A DNA stretch of 64,000 nt, taken from the NCBI GenBank assembly GCA_033795365.1, contig JARYGU010000015.1:1-64000 (forward strand), written 5' to 3'. Source of the DNA: JARYGU01 sp033795365. GTDB taxonomy: Bacteria > Pseudomonadota > Alphaproteobacteria > Rhizobiales > Rhizobiaceae. Shown here one piece after another: positions 17,660 to 26,146 of the stretch (the stretch's first letter is position 1; every line of letters starts with the position of its first letter). The position numbers and the translations under genes are program-made. The notes below the pieces were generated by a model that made no database searches, was not told the DNA's origin, and saw nothing but the letters and a program-made list of their open reading frames with translations.

Positions 17660-17995
17660 ATGGTCACGGATCAGAAAGCGCTCGCCAAGATCGAGAAGGC
17701 GATCGCCGGCATCATCGCCGCCATAGAGGACGGCATGTATCAGCCGTCGATGAAGGTCCGTATGGACGATCTTGAGCGGCAGAAGACCGAGATCGTCGCT
17801 CGCATGGCGCAAGCCACCGCTGACATTCCCGACATTCACCGGAACATCGCCAATCTCTACCGCCTGCGCGTCGCGCGGTTCACCGAAGCCCTCAGCGACC
17901 CAAACGGTGGCAGGCAGGCGGCGGAAGCGCTGCGCTCCCTCATCGGGAACGATCCGAACCGGCGCGGGGCGCTCAAGGGGCGGCGCAGGTCCTAA
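17660..17995 (+). pseudogene. C-terminal fragment of a large serine recombinase
   Basis: The translated fragment (KALAKIEKAIAGIIAAIEDG, MYQPSMKVRMDDLERQKTEI, GGRQAAEALRSLIG) matches the coiled-coil and post-zinc-ribbon region of rhizobial resolvase-family large serine recombinases. The catalytic resolvase domain and recombinase domain are missing. The end is also abnormal, running into an unrelated basic tail after RSLIG, consistent with a frameshift. It marks an old mobile-element insertion at the border between regions A/B and the catabolic island that follows. Confidence 0.7.
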
Positions 17996-18010
17996 GATTG
18001 ATCGCATGGA

Positions 18011-19288
18011 TTATGAATTCGGTGTGCTGCTCCATTCGGCGATGAAGGCGATCATGGTCTTCGTGTAGTCAACGAGTTGCCAGATCGAGACCTGTTCGTC
18101 GATACTGTGCGCATGCCTGAGCTTGCCCGGCCCGAAGATAGCGGCGGGAATGCCTTGATGGCCGAACCAGCCTCCGTCCGTGACCGTCGGCGACACCCCG
18201 AACACTGCCGGCGTGCCGGTAACGGCTTCGTACTGCGCTGCCAGGAGCCTCACCCCCGGGTGTTCGGGATCCAGCTCCAGAGACGGAAAAATTTCGCCGC
18301 GATCCTCGATCATCGACTTTCCGCCCCAACGGAAGCGCGGGTGGTTGTCGCGAAGCCAGGGATCCGCGTCTGCGACCTTGCGGATATGCGTTTCGATTTC
18401 CTCGACGATCGCCTCGTGATCCTCGTTCGGGTAGTAGTGGACGGTGATCCACAGCCGGCACTCGTCCGCAACGAAGGCCGCGTGGCGGCCGCCCTCGATG
18501 ACGGCCGGATTGATGGTGGTGGAACCGAGGGGGCAGCCGGGATAGGATTTCGTGACGGCCCAGTGCCGTTCGAGGTCCTGAAGGCCCTCGATGATCTTCA
18601 TCATCTTCTCGATCGCGCTTGCCGCGACAAGACCGCCGCCCGCATGGATCATCTGGCGGCGCATGCCGTCATGGTGGCTTTGCGGGCTCTTGACGGTGAT
18701 CCAGCCGGTGATGACGCCGCCCTGTCCCTGGATATGCAGGTCGGACGTATCGACGACCACCGCGAGGTCTGCGGTATAGCCTCGCCGGCAGCAATCGAGC
18801 GTTCCCGCCTCGCCCACCTCCTCGCCGATGACCGACTGGAACGTGATGTCGCCCGGCGGAGAATACCCGGCTTCACGCAGGAGTTTCAGGGCGAACAGCG
18901 CACCCGCCAGTCCCCCTTTCATGTCGGCCGCGCCGCGTCCGATGACGAGCCCATCGCGCACGATCGGCTCGAAAGGGCCTGTTTGCCAGACCTCGTCCGC
19001 GCTGACTTCGGCGACGTCGACATGGCCGTTGACGATTAGGCTCCTGTAGCCGGCGCTATCCATGCCCTTCAGGACGCCGACGACATTGAAATCGCCCGGA
19101 TACATTTCCCATTTGTCGATCGAGAAGCCGAGGTTCTCGAGATATGCGGCGATGAAGGCCTGAGCCTGCGCCGTGTTGCGGGCGGGCGGCGCAGGCGTCC
19201 TGAACGTGATCAGCTTGCAAAGCAGGTCCGTCAGTTCGCTTTGGCGGCTGTCGACCTGATCGATCAGGGACTGGATGTCGGCGGTCAT
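18011..19288 (-). CDS. M20-family deacylase, YlmB-like (formylaminopyrimidine deformylase candidate)
   Basis: Zinc hydrolase of 425 aa in the ArgE/DapE/ACY1 (M20) family. Metal ligands are visible: His89 and Asp91 in NGHVDVAEV, Asp122 in GAADMKGG, Glu156-Glu157 (general base and ligand) in IGEEVGEAG, and a C-terminal His in KLRHAHS. It is the last gene of an operon with TenA and a ThiY-type importer. In the known thiamin salvage pathway YlmB removes a formyl group from N-formyl-aminopyrimidine, and TenA then hydrolyses the product to HMP. The context makes that activity, or deacylation of a related pyrimidine, the leading proposal. Other M20 amidase activities cannot be excluded. Confidence 0.75.
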   Translation of the reverse strand: MTADIQSLIDQVDSRQSELTDLLCKLITFRTPAPPARNTAQAQAFIAAYLENLGFSIDKWEMYPGDFNVVGVLKGMDSAGYRSLIVNGHVDVAEVSADEVWQTGPFEPIVRDGLVIGRGAADMKGGLAGALFALKLLREAGYSPPGDITFQSVIGEEVGEAGTLDCCRRGYTADLAVVVDTSDLHIQGQGGVITGWITVKSPQSHHDGMRRQMIHAGGGLVAASAIEKMMKIIEGLQDLERHWAVTKSYPGCPLGSTTINPAVIEGGRHAAFVADECRLWITVHYYPNEDHEAIVEEIETHIRKVADADPWLRDNHPRFRWGGKSMIEDRGEIFPSLELDPEHPGVRLLAAQYEAVTGTPAVFGVSPTVTDGGWFGHQGIPAAIFGPGKLRHAHSIDEQVSIWQLVDYTKTMIAFIAEWSSTPNS

Positions 19289-19337
19289 GTGGAATGCTTT
19301 CGTGGATGGAGAAGACGCTTTGTCGGCCGCCTGCTAT

Positions 19338-20273
19338 TCACTTGAGTTCCGTCGCATAGTCGGCGATCGGCAGCTCCGCCTTGATCAGCTTGTTTTCAAG
19401 CAGGAACTTGCCGTAACCCTCATAACGCGCGACGTCGAGCGCCAGAGGATCCTTCGCGAACATCGGCAGGGTGTCTTTCCAGGCCTGCCTGTTCAGGTTG
19501 TTGTCCAATTCGGGATTGGCCTTGGCGAAAGCCTCCCAGGATTCCTGCGGGTGGGCGAGAAGGTACTCCGTGCCTTTCTTCATCGCCTCCATGAATTTCT
19601 TGATCTTCGGGTCGTTCACGTTGTCCTTGTTGGCGAGAACGATCAGTTCGTCATAGGCGGGCACGCCAAAATCCTCGACATTGAACAAAACCGGCTCGGC
19701 CCCGAGATCGCGGATCTCGGTGGCCTCGAAGTTGCGGTAGCCGCCGATGACGGCATCCACCTGTCCCGACATCAGCGAGCTGACGAGCTGGAAGTTCACG
19801 TTGATCATGGTGATGTCGTCGAGTTTCAGGCCGCCCTGCCGCAGCATCATGCCGAGGGTCGCTTCCTCGACGCCGCTCACCGAGTAGCCGACCTTTTTGC
19901 CCTTCAGGTCGGCCATGGACGTGATGCCTGACGAGCCGAGCACGGCAAGCGTGTTCAGCGGCGAATTGACGATGGTGCCGACGCGCACGAGCGGAAGGCC
20001 CTCCTGCGCATACATGTAGAGCTGCGGCTGATAGCTGATGGCGAGATCGCCCTGCTTTGCAGCGACAAGGCGTGGCGGCATGCTGGGATCGGCCGGCGGC
20101 ACGATTTGCACCTCGAGGCCCGCCTCCTTGAATGCGCCGATCTGTTCGGCCACCAGGATCGGCGCGTGATCGGGATTGATGAACCAATCCAGGAGCACCG
20201 TTACCTTTTCGGCGGCCTGGGCAGAGCTGATCATCATGGCGGATGCCAAAACCAAAGTCAGTTTCTTGAGCAC
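19338..20273 (-). CDS. thiY: ThiY-like periplasmic binding protein (NMT1/THI5 family)
   Basis: Receptor of 311 aa. GTG 20273 has AAAGGA six bases upstream and yields a signal peptide (LKKLTLVLASAMMISSAQA). The NMT1/THI5-type opening VTVLLDWFINPDHAPILVAE is characteristic of pyrimidine-binding ThiY receptors, followed by GDLAISYQPQLYMYAQEG and DLKGKKVGYSVSGVEEATLG. ThiY-type proteins bind formylaminopyrimidine for thiamin salvage. The permease and ATPase genes sit immediately upstream and the deacylase downstream. Related family members bind nitrate, taurine or riboflavin precursors, but the TenA context favours a thiamin-derived pyrimidine. Confidence 0.82.
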   Translation of the reverse strand: MLKKLTLVLASAMMISSAQAAEKVTVLLDWFINPDHAPILVAEQIGAFKEAGLEVQIVPPADPSMPPRLVAAKQGDLAISYQPQLYMYAQEGLPLVRVGTIVNSPLNTLAVLGSSGITSMADLKGKKVGYSVSGVEEATLGMMLRQGGLKLDDITMINVNFQLVSSLMSGQVDAVIGGYRNFEATEIRDLGAEPVLFNVEDFGVPAYDELIVLANKDNVNDPKIKKFMEAMKKGTEYLLAHPQESWEAFAKANPELDNNLNRQAWKDTLPMFAKDPLALDVARYEGYGKFLLENKLIKAELPIADYATELK

Positions 20274-20317
20274 GATCGTTCCTTTCCGGGGTTCGTTCTT
20301 ATTCTGGTGTTTTCGGA

Positions 20318-21097
20318 TCAATCGGCGCGGTTGGCATCCGGGACCCAATAGAGGATGCGCTTCAGCAGGACGTCGACCAGCTGCCAAAGTCCGACGGCCA
20401 TGAGCGAGAGCACGAAGAGGGCCGCAAAGCAGACCGCCGTCTGCATGCGGGCATTTGCGTTGAGCATCACGTAGCCGAGCCCGCCGGCCGAACCGACCCA
20501 CTCGCCGATGACGGCGCCGATCGGCGCCACCGCAGCCGCCACGCGCAGCCCGGAGCCGAAGGCCGGCAGGGCGGCGATCAGCCGCACGTGGCGCAGCTGG
20601 GCATAGGGCGAGGCGCCCATGGTCCGCGCGAGCTCCATCCAGCCGGTTTCCGTGCGGCGCAAGCCGTCGTAGAAGGAGGCTGCCACCGGAAAGAAGATGA
20701 CGAGGGATGCCGCAACGACCTTCGAGGAAAGGCCGAAGCCGAACCACAGCACCAGCAGCGGTGCAAGCGCGAAGATCGGTATGGCCTGGCTGATCACCAG
20801 CACGGGCATCAGCCAGCGCTGCAGCATGGGCGAATAGACCATCGTCAAGGCGAGCAATGCCCCGCATGACAGGCCGAAGAAGAGGCCGAGCGCGATCTCG
20901 GAGGCCGTGATCAGCGTATGTTCGAAAAGATAGCCCCGACCGTTCCACAGGGCCTCCGCCACGAGCGGCGGCGTCGGCAGCATGTAGGGCGGCAGGCGGA
21001 AGACGACGGCCGCCGCCCACCAGATGGAGACCAGGCCGAAGAAGATGACGAGGCCGCGGCCGCCCGCTCCCAGACGGGAAAAAAGTGCGCCGCTCAT
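20318..21097 (-). CDS. thiX: ThiX-like ABC permease
   Basis: BPD-type membrane permease of 259 aa with six helices and the EAA loop ELARTMGASPYAQLRHVRLI around residue 160. Its ATG overlaps the stop of the ATPase gene by four bases (21094-21097). With the ThiY-like receptor and ThiZ-like ATPase it makes a complete importer. Confidence 0.85.
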   Translation of the reverse strand: MSGALFSRLGAGGRGLVIFFGLVSIWWAAAVVFRLPPYMLPTPPLVAEALWNGRGYLFEHTLITASEIALGLFFGLSCGALLALTMVYSPMLQRWLMPVLVISQAIPIFALAPLLVLWFGFGLSSKVVAASLVIFFPVAASFYDGLRRTETGWMELARTMGASPYAQLRHVRLIAALPAFGSGLRVAAAVAPIGAVIGEWVGSAGGLGYVMLNANARMQTAVCFAALFVLSLMAVGLWQLVDVLLKRILYWVPDANRAD

Positions 21098-21918
21098 CGA
21101 GCATTCTCCACGAACAGGCGCAACAGTTCGCCCTGGCTCTTCTGCAGCTCGGGATCGTCGGGCGAACGGGGAGGCTTGCCGGCGACCGTGATGGGCGTGC
21201 CGAGCCTGGCCGGATGGCCGGAAAGCACGATCAGGTGATGGCCGAGACGGCATGCTTCCATCGGATCGTGCGTGATGAGCAGCACGGTGCGTCCCTCCAG
21301 CATTTCGGCGGCAAGGTCCTGCACCATGGCGCGGGTAATGGCATCGAGAGCCGAAAAAGGCTCGTCCATCAGGACGATCGGGCGTCGTTCGTAGAGCGTG
21401 CGGGCGATTGCCGCGCGCTGGCGCATGCCGCCTGAAAGCTGGGACGGCAGGACCTTGTGCCGGTCGGCGAGACCGACGCGTTCGAGCAGATGCCCGGCCC
21501 AGTTCCTGTCGATCTTCTCGCGGCGGAGCCGGGCGCCGAGCGTGACGTTCTCGAACACGTTCAGCCAGGGGAAAAGCAGATCCTGCTGCCCCATATAGGC
21601 GATGCGGTCGGCCACCGGCAGGCCGTCCGTGCCGGTGACGGTTCCGGCGGTGGCCTTGGCGAGACCGCCGATGATCTTCAGCAGACTGCTCTTGCCGACG
21701 CCGCTCGATCCCAAGAGGACGACGAACTCGCCCCCCTTGATCTCGAAATTCAGGTTCTCGAAGATCGTCTGCTCGCCGAAACGCAGCTTCAGGTTCTCGA
21801 CGCGAATGCCGGGGATGGCCTTTTCCACGGGCGGCGCGCCGGAGGCCGGGCATATGATTTGGTGTGCGTTCAAGGCAGCCTCTTTTCCTTCAGGGGTTTC
21901 GGATAAGGTGACAGTCAC
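21094..21918 (-). CDS. thiZ: ThiZ-like ABC importer ATPase
   Basis: ATPase of the nitrate/taurine/thiamin-precursor class (about 274 aa). It has Walker A LGSSGVGKSS, Q-loop MGQQDLLFPWL, signature LSGGMRQRAAIARTL, Walker B IVLMDEPFSALD and switch His in LLITHD. The GTG at 21918 lies one base after the tenA stop. A TTG at 21873 with AGAGG upstream is an equally good start, which would shorten the product by 15 residues. Confidence 0.85.
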   Translation of the reverse strand: MTVTLSETPEGKEAALNAHQIICPASGAPPVEKAIPGIRVENLKLRFGEQTIFENLNFEIKGGEFVVLLGSSGVGKSSLLKIIGGLAKATAGTVTGTDGLPVADRIAYMGQQDLLFPWLNVFENVTLGARLRREKIDRNWAGHLLERVGLADRHKVLPSQLSGGMRQRAAIARTLYERRPIVLMDEPFSALDAITRAMVQDLAAEMLEGRTVLLITHDPMEACRLGHHLIVLSGHPARLGTPITVAGKPPRSPDDPELQKSQGELLRLFVENAR

Positions 21919-21919
21919 G

Positions 21920-22627
21920 CTATTCAGCCGCGTCGCGCAGAGCAACCGGTGCGGCATTCAGGCCCATCTGCCAGAAGTTCGCCTCTAGACGCGTGGCGGT
22001 CCTGAAAATGGTGAGAAGCTGCTCGAAACGCACCTCGGCCCCGCGGCGTCTGCCGATCGCATCCAGGGCGTCGATGGCGTCCTGAACGCTCTGGAGATAG
22101 TGCTCGCCCTCGTAATTGCGCAGCCAGTCGGCATAGGGACTGCCCTCCAGCACCGTCGTTTCCTTCGACATCAGGATCTGTCCGATCTCGCCATAGCCGG
22201 CGACGCACGGGATGAGAGCCACCATCAGATCGAGGATGTCGCCGGAAAGTCCGACGTCCAGCACGAAGCGGGTATAGGTCATCGTCTCCGGCGCTTCCGG
22301 CTCCGCCGCCATCATTTCCTCGGTCAGTCCCCAGGACGCGCAGTAGCCGACATGCACCGGCAGTTCGTCGATGATGGCATTCAACGACCTGGTGGCCGAA
22401 CGGACTTCCTCGATCGAGGTCCCTTTGTAGGCAAGCAGCGCATAGGCGCGTGCGAAATGGATGAGGAACAGATAGTCCTGCGTCAGGAAACGCCTGAAGC
22501 AGGGCTGCGGCAGTTCGCCCGTGCCCAATTGCCTGACGAAGGGGTGATTGACGTATTGGTCCCACTCTTCCGAGGCGGCCGCGCGCAGCTTGCCGAACAG
22601 GCCGTATTCGAAATCGATCTTCTTCAT
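21920..22627 (-). CDS. tenA: TenA-family aminopyrimidine hydrolase (thiaminase II)
   Basis: All-helical enzyme of 235 aa that hydrolyses 4-amino-5-aminomethyl-2-methylpyrimidine to HMP, or cleaves thiamin. The TenA catalytic set can be located: Asp51 (TQDYLFL), Tyr118 (TYTRF), the nucleophile Cys141 (ALIPCVAGYGEIG) and Glu215 (RLEANFWQMG). The cysteine is retained, so this is the classical TenA_C type. ATG 22627 has CAGGA upstream. It lies between an amidohydrolase gene and a ThiZXY importer in one operon. Confidence 0.92.
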   Translation of the reverse strand: MKKIDFEYGLFGKLRAAASEEWDQYVNHPFVRQLGTGELPQPCFRRFLTQDYLFLIHFARAYALLAYKGTSIEEVRSATRSLNAIIDELPVHVGYCASWGLTEEMMAAEPEAPETMTYTRFVLDVGLSGDILDLMVALIPCVAGYGEIGQILMSKETTVLEGSPYADWLRNYEGEHYLQSVQDAIDALDAIGRRRGAEVRFEQLLTIFRTATRLEANFWQMGLNAAPVALRDAAE

Positions 22628-22692
22628 GTCATGTATCCTGTCTGGCGCGGCGACCGCTTGCGGCCGGCCGCTGGATTGATCGGTTGCCTGCA

Positions 22693-24018
22693 TCAGGCCT
22701 TGCTGCGCTTGACGACCATCTTGTCCTTGATGCGCCTGAAGGCGGCGTTGGCCTCGCGCACGATCTTCTTCTCGTCGACGCGCGTGAGCTCGCGGCCACG
22801 CATGACGACCTTGCCGTCGATGATCGAGGTGTCGACCACGCTGCCGTTCGAGGCAAAGACGAGGTGACTGGTCATGTGGACCGGCGTGTCTCGCAGAAGC
22901 GGGGTGAAGATCGCGCTGTTGGTCTCGACCAGGATGATGTCCGCCTTTCTGCCGACCGAAAGCTGGCCCGTTTCGTGGCCCAGGGCCCTGGCGCCGTTGT
23001 TGGTCGCCATGCGCAGCACGTCTCCGGCCGGCATCAGGCTGGCGTCGACGCGGCTCGCGCGTTGCAGCAGCGAGGCGTATTTCATCACCTCGAACATGTC
23101 GGCGCTGTTGTTGCACTCCACGGCGTCATGGCCGAGGCCGACATTGATGCCGGCCGCCAGCATTTCCGGCACCCGGGCAATGCCGTTGCCGAGCTTGGCG
23201 TTGGAATTCGGGTTGTGGGAGATGTGCGTGCCGGTCTCGGCCATCATCTCGATTTCCCGGTCGCTCAGCCAAACGCAGTGGGCGGCAATGGTGTCCGGGC
23301 CGAGCAGGCCCGTGTCGTAGGCCAGTTCAGTCGGACGCCGGCCGAACTTCTCCAGGCAGAAATCCACTTCGGTCTTCGATTCGTTGAGATGGACATGAAT
23401 GCCGCACTTCAGGTCGTTCGCCATGGCCCGCGCCTCCCGCAGAAGGTCCGGCGACGCCAGCGGCAGCCATTCGATGCCGACCCGCACCTCGACGCGGCCG
23501 TTGGCCTTGCCGTGATTGCGCTGGTAGGCATCGTAGTTGTCCTGCAAGCTGTCGAGATCGTGTTCCTCAAGCGCGACGTCGTTGGACAGCACGGCGCGAA
23601 TGCCGATGTCCTCGGCCGCCTGCGCGAGCGCGTCGAGCTGACGATACATGTCGTTGACCGTGGTCGCACCCGATTTCACCGATTCGGTGTAGCTTGCGAG
23701 CGCGGCCCAGTAGGCCGCCTCCGGGTCGAGAGCCCGGATCAGCGGATACCAGCATTCGTCGAGATATTCCCAGAGCGGCATGTGGTCGTTGAAGCCCTTG
23801 CCGATGGCGGTGTGATAGTGAAGATCGATCAGACCCGGCATGACGATCTTGTCGGTGGCGTCGACGATCTCGGCGGCGGCATTCTCGTCCACCGCCTGTC
23901 CCGCAGGCACGATCGCCGTGATGCGGTCGTCGTCGACGACGATGCTTGCCGTCTCATGATAGGTGCCCGCTTCGTCGAGCGTGAGGACCATGCCGTTCTT
24001 GATGATAAGCCGCGCCAT
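22693..24018 (-). CDS. Amidohydrolase-superfamily deaminase (SsnA/TrzN/MTA-deaminase-like)
   Basis: Metal-dependent hydrolase of 441 aa. Motifs in order: PGLIDLHYHT with metal ligands His67 and His69, GIHVHLNESKTEVDFC (third His and the catalytic-type Glu), AAHCVWLS (His) and LGHDAVECNNSADMFE (Asp). This architecture deaminates or dechlorinates N-heterocycles such as purines, triazines and pyrimidines. I chose ATG 24018, which has GGGGAG 7 bases upstream. It is first in the TenA/ThiZXY/YlmB-like operon, so an aminopyrimidine is a plausible substrate and deamination at ring position 4 would make a RutA-compatible oxo-pyrimidine. That function is inference. Confidence 0.85.
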   Translation of the reverse strand: MARLIIKNGMVLTLDEAGTYHETASIVVDDDRITAIVPAGQAVDENAAAEIVDATDKIVMPGLIDLHYHTAIGKGFNDHMPLWEYLDECWYPLIRALDPEAAYWAALASYTESVKSGATTVNDMYRQLDALAQAAEDIGIRAVLSNDVALEEHDLDSLQDNYDAYQRNHGKANGRVEVRVGIEWLPLASPDLLREARAMANDLKCGIHVHLNESKTEVDFCLEKFGRRPTELAYDTGLLGPDTIAAHCVWLSDREIEMMAETGTHISHNPNSNAKLGNGIARVPEMLAAGINVGLGHDAVECNNSADMFEVMKYASLLQRASRVDASLMPAGDVLRMATNNGARALGHETGQLSVGRKADIILVETNSAIFTPLLRDTPVHMTSHLVFASNGSVVDTSIIDGKVVMRGRELTRVDEKKIVREANAAFRRIKDKMVVKRSKA

Positions 24019-24255
24019 TTCTATACTCCCCAATGCCATGAAACAGGGGACGCCGCAGCCTGGCGCCGAACCATCCCCGACTGCACGCTAGCAGCGCCCG
24101 GATCACGATCCTAATCGAGAGTGGTGCGGGGCGCGTTGCCGAAATTGGAACGCCCGAGCCGATCCGCGAGGCAACTGCGACGCGGCTGCGCAAACTATCG
24201 GCAAGGGCGTTGTTGAATTTATCCAAACCATTGAGAAACATTGCTTTTCGTGATG

Positions 24256-24280
24256 CCTTAAGCGCAGCAGATGCTTAAGG
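24256..24280. repeat. Inverted repeat CCTTAAGC-N9-GCTTAAGG
   Basis: Perfect 8-bp arms at 24256-24263 and 24273-24280 with a 9-base loop, between the rutF-like stop and the amidohydrolase start. There is no T-run, so a regulator site is more likely than a terminator. Confidence 0.5.
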
Positions 24281-24321
24281 AATGATCAGGTGCCCACAGG
24301 TGTTTCCGAACATGCCAGCTG

Positions 24322-24336
24322 TTGCCACAAAGGCAA
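24322..24336. promoter_or_regulatory. Inverted repeat TTGCC-ACAAA-GGCAA (shared with 27087-27101)
   Basis: A perfect inverted repeat with 5-base spacing, about 300 bases upstream of the amidohydrolase start. The identical arms and spacing recur at 27087-27101 upstream of the rutA-like gene. A weaker version (TTGCC-GAAAT-TGGAA) lies at 24136-24150, nearer the operon start. Candidate operator for the LysR regulator at 26147-27064. Confidence 0.55.
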
Positions 24337-24434
24337 TTGACGGCTGCCGGAAAAATCTTCCGCCAGCCTTGCCGGCACGCCCTGGAAAATGATTTCGGAA
24401 CGGCGAGCCAAGGCCGGTCCGGTTGACGCCGGCG

Positions 24435-24968
24435 TCAGAGACGGTGGTAGGCCCTGGCGAAATAGATGAGCGGCCGGCCGGCCTCCTCGCCCGCCATCTT
24501 CACGACTTCGCATATCAGGATATCGTGCGTGCCGCCGTCATGGATAGTGACGATACGGCAATCGAAGGAGACGAGTGCGCCCTGAAGGACGGGTGCGCCG
24601 GTTTCGAGCGTCCTCCAGGTGGCGGCGGCGAAGCGCTGTTCGACCGGTGTCTTGCCGCCGAAGAGACCGCACAGTTCCTGATGTTCGTGGCTGGCGACAT
24701 TGATGCACAGGACCTTGTTGGCCCTAACCGCCGGATGGGCCGAACTGCCCTTGTTCAGGCAGACCAGCAAGGTCGGCGGAGTGTCGGACAAGCTGCACAC
24801 CGCCGTTGCGGCGAAACCGGCCCGGCCGCCGGGGCCGTCGGTCGTCGCGATGGTCACGGCTGCCCCGAGACGGGCCATGGCGTTGCGGTAGTCCGCACCC
24901 GGGATATCCTGAAGCGAAGGCGTCACCTGTCGATCCAGTGTTTCCGTTTGAACTTGCGATGCCTGCAT
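24435..24968 (-). CDS. rutF: RutF-type flavin reductase
   Basis: NAD(P)H:FMN reductase of 177 aa that would supply reduced FMN to the neighbouring RutA-type monooxygenase. It is closely similar to RutF along its length: GAAVTIATTDGPGGRAGF, AVCSLSDTPPTLLVCLNKGS, LFGGKTPVEQRFAAA, ALVSFDCRI and GTHDILICEV. It has about 18 extra N-terminal residues. ATG 24968 is the start. It is transcribed with the RutD-like gene (20-base gap) away from the LysR gene. Confidence 0.92.
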   Translation of the reverse strand: MQASQVQTETLDRQVTPSLQDIPGADYRNAMARLGAAVTIATTDGPGGRAGFAATAVCSLSDTPPTLLVCLNKGSSAHPAVRANKVLCINVASHEHQELCGLFGGKTPVEQRFAAATWRTLETGAPVLQGALVSFDCRIVTIHDGGTHDILICEVVKMAGEEAGRPLIYFARAYHRL

Positions 24969-24988
24969 GGCACTGTCCTCTTCCGCGT

Positions 24989-25822
24989 TCAGCCGATGAC
25001 GGCCTGCTGCTCCCGGAGCTCCTCGCGGATGCCCTTGTTCAGCAGGAACGACAGGACGGCGTGATTGAAAGCCTCCGGTTCGCAGACGGAGGCCGCGTGA
25101 GCGCCGTAGGGCAGAACCTGCAGGGTCGCCCCCGGAATGCCGCGTGCCAGTTCCTCGGATGCGTTGAGAGGCGTCAGAATATCGTCGCGCGCGACCAGGA
25201 CCAGCGTGGGTGCGGAAATCCCGGGAAGATAAGGCGTTCCGTCATGGCGGATGACGGCCTGAGCCCGCGCGGAAAGAATGGAAGCGGTGGTCGAACCCGC
25301 TACCGCCAGATCTATCCCCCTTGCAAGGATATCCCACTGCTCGCAGACGAAGCGGGGCGGATACAGAAACAGCGGCGAAGCCTTGTGATAGGCCTCGATT
25401 CCATAGGCATTGAGCAGGTCCAGCCGCATTTCCATGCAGATGCGCATCTGCTGGCAGAGCGTCGACCAGGAACCGTAGAGCACCATGCGGTCGACGCGTT
25501 CGGGATGTTTCGCAGCCATGACCTGCCCGACAGCCCCGCCCGTCGAATGGCCGATGAGGGACGCGCATTCGATGCCGAGCTTGTCCATCAGGCCGACGAG
25601 ATCGTGCGTCAGAAGCTCGACGGAATAGGCCCCTTCGGATCGCACGCTTCGGCCCGTTCCCCGGTGATCGTAACGAATGACGGTGAAATGCTTGCTCAAT
25701 CCGGGAATATTGGGTTCCCAGTAGGACGCGACGCCGGCAAGGCCGGTCACCAATATCAGTGGCGGTCCGTTTCCGGCCATATCGTAGTAGAACTGCGAGC
25801 CGTCGACCGTCGCGAAGGGCAT
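24989..25822 (-). CDS. rutD: RutD-like alpha/beta hydrolase
   Basis: Alpha/beta hydrolase of 277 aa. The nucleophile elbow GHSTGG places Ser93, with Asp213/214 in ARDDILTP and His242 in LPYGAHAAS completing the triad. Order and wording of motifs match RutD (ASYWEPN, YDHRGTG, PLFLYP, PYGxHAxxVxxPExFN), which hydrolyses aminoacrylate in uracil breakdown. Vitamin B6 catabolism uses a related alpha/beta hydrolase to split an acetamido-methylene succinate, so cleavage of an N-acyl enamine is also possible. ATG 25822 has AAGGAG upstream; the longer frame to 26032 is not needed. Confidence 0.82.
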   Translation of the reverse strand: MPFATVDGSQFYYDMAGNGPPLILVTGLAGVASYWEPNIPGLSKHFTVIRYDHRGTGRSVRSEGAYSVELLTHDLVGLMDKLGIECASLIGHSTGGAVGQVMAAKHPERVDRMVLYGSWSTLCQQMRICMEMRLDLLNAYGIEAYHKASPLFLYPPRFVCEQWDILARGIDLAVAGSTTASILSARAQAVIRHDGTPYLPGISAPTLVLVARDDILTPLNASEELARGIPGATLQVLPYGAHAASVCEPEAFNHAVLSFLLNKGIREELREQQAVIG

Positions 25823-26146
25823 CTTTCCAACTCTCCTTGTGATCCCTCCGCCAGTCCGGTGCAGGAGAATCCGGACGAAGGGAAAATACATTCCGGGCGT
25901 CCGGCACCTGGGGAAGAACGACATCGGTCGATACATACACCGCGACCGGCAGGTGACGGCAGCTCGATGATCCACAAGGCGCGACCTCGATCGCAGGATC
26001 GGCGGACGACGCCCGATGCATAGCAACTCCATCCGTGCCGGAAGTAGATCAAATTGATCTGCGCGGCGTTGCTCATTTTAGAACGCAACCCGCAACGATT
26101 GGCATATCGCTTGCTTGGTCTCCGGGAGAATCCGAGGGAGACCGAC
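25823..26146. promoter_or_regulatory. Divergent promoter region, rutD/rutF versus LysR
   Basis: 324 bases without a credible gene. It separates the rutD-rutF unit (minus) from the LysR regulator (plus), the usual position for a LysR-type target site. An inverted repeat GTTGC-N12-GCAAC is at about 26069-26090. Confidence 0.5.

Larger units (their letters stand above)
24019..24434. promoter_or_regulatory. Upstream region of the TenA operon
   Basis: These 416 bases hold no credible gene. Visible elements are inverted repeats at 24256-24280 and 24322-24336, and a degenerate relative of the latter at 24136-24150. I looked for the conserved helices of a TPP riboswitch on the minus strand and did not find them. 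Confidence 0.6.

Noticed and set aside
19338..21104. 588-codon frame covering the ThiY-like gene
   Set aside because: The N-terminal 277 codons are a shadow of the thiX gene; the real start is the GTG at 20273 with a signal peptide.
24019..24434. TPP riboswitch in front of the TenA operon
   Set aside because: The conserved CTGAGA and GGATAATGC-like helices were looked for on the minus strand and not found; the space holds inverted repeats instead.
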